NCBI GenBank assembly: GCA_021160185.1 | Contig: JAGHDA010000235.1 | Span: 1 to 5,371 of the forward strand | Source of the DNA: Verrucomicrobiota bacterium | Lineage (GTDB): Bacteria > Verrucomicrobiota > Verrucomicrobiia > Limisphaerales > CAZBKV01 | Direction: 5' to 3' | DNA: 5,371 nt | The notes under the pieces: generated by a model | The model's input: only the letters and a program-made list of their open reading frames with translations | The model's database searches: none | Told to the model about the DNA's origin: nothing | Shown here: positions 5,236-5,371 of the stretch, piece after piece | Layout of the letters: each line of letters opens with the position of its first letter | Position numbering within the stretch: the stretch's first letter is position 1 | Program-made: the position numbers and the translations under genes

Positions 5236-5371
5236 ATGGATTGGCTTTGGGAGTTGTTGACCCCGCAAGGACGGTTTCTCGGAATCGAATGGTCGGTGTG
5301 GAAGGCGGTGGGTTGGATGGGCAACGCGACGTTTTTTTCGCGCTTCCTGGTTCAATGGTATTGCACCGAGA
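5236..5371 (+). CDS. Lipid A biosynthesis N-terminal (LAB_N) domain protein, 3'-truncated by window end
   Basis: The first 45 codons of a rightward gene are present. The segment G26-W-M-G29-N-A-T-F-F-S-R36-F-L-V-Q40-W41, with E45 at the end, matches the start of the LAB_N domain, whose hallmark is G-x-x-G-Q-x-x-F-x-x-R-F-x-x-Q-W-x-x-S-E. Here the usual GQ is GN and SE is TE. This small membrane domain occurs at the N-terminus of some lipid-A-disaccharide synthases and as stand-alone short proteins beside glycosyltransferases. It is thought to act in lipid A or polyprenyl-linked sugar handling, with no settled reaction. The ATG at 5236 is forced from the upstream side by an in-frame TAA at 5224. 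A GGGAG precedes it by only one base, which is closer than usual. Whether it is a stand-alone or fused protein cannot be seen. Confidence 0.82.
   Translation, partial: MDWLWELLTPQGRFLGIEWSVWKAVGWMGNATFFSRFLVQWYCTE

Noticed and set aside
1..5371. CRISPR array, transposon ends, tRNA or defence system
   Set aside because: No regularly spaced repeats, no transposase or nuclease motifs and no cloverleaf-like sequence were seen on either strand.

Overview
The window looks like chromosomal DNA from a GC-rich Gram-negative bacterium, most likely a member of the Verrucomicrobiota (Limisphaerales/Pedosphaera-like). The best clue is the prepilin-type protein at the left end. It combines the N-terminal core AFTLIELLVVIAIIAILAG and a following AKAK stretch with a C-terminal H-X9-DG motif, a combination common in Verrucomicrobiota and Planctomycetota. 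A lipid A biosynthesis N-terminal (LAB_N) gene at the right end fits an outer-membrane-bearing cell. The assignment is inference; no rRNA or marker gene is present.

Layout from right to left. A divergent promoter region (5027-5235, 209 bp, very GC-rich, rich in palindromes) separates a rightward LAB_N gene, cut by the window edge, from a leftward gene row. The leftward row consists of two tandem, mutually paralogous ABC-2-type permeases (3395-5026 and 1693-3357) and a DedA/YqaA-family (VTT domain) membrane protein (962-1630). Spacings are 37 and 62 nt, so the three are probably co-transcribed. After a 220-nt gap with its own plausible sigma70-type promoter comes a separate leftward gene for a secreted or pilus-like prepilin-type protein (22-741). 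Almost every base outside the two longer gaps is coding.

How they may work together: all five products are membrane or envelope proteins. The two permeases would form the membrane part of an ABC exporter, but no ATP-binding subunit is encoded here, so it must come from elsewhere. DedA/YqaA proteins are tied to membrane lipid homeostasis, and LAB_N proteins to lipid A or glycolipid modification, so an envelope-lipid theme is possible but unproven.

I found no CRISPR array, transposon, tRNA, rRNA or phage gene. The points most worth a second look are the duplicated architecture of the orphan permease pair, a low-GC patch inside the dedA-like gene over its conserved core, a 16-bp perfect palindrome in the divergent promoter region, a 7-bp dyad overlapping the -35 and -10 boxes of the prepilin gene, and a small hairpin and mini-ORF arrangement at the start of the dedA-like gene.
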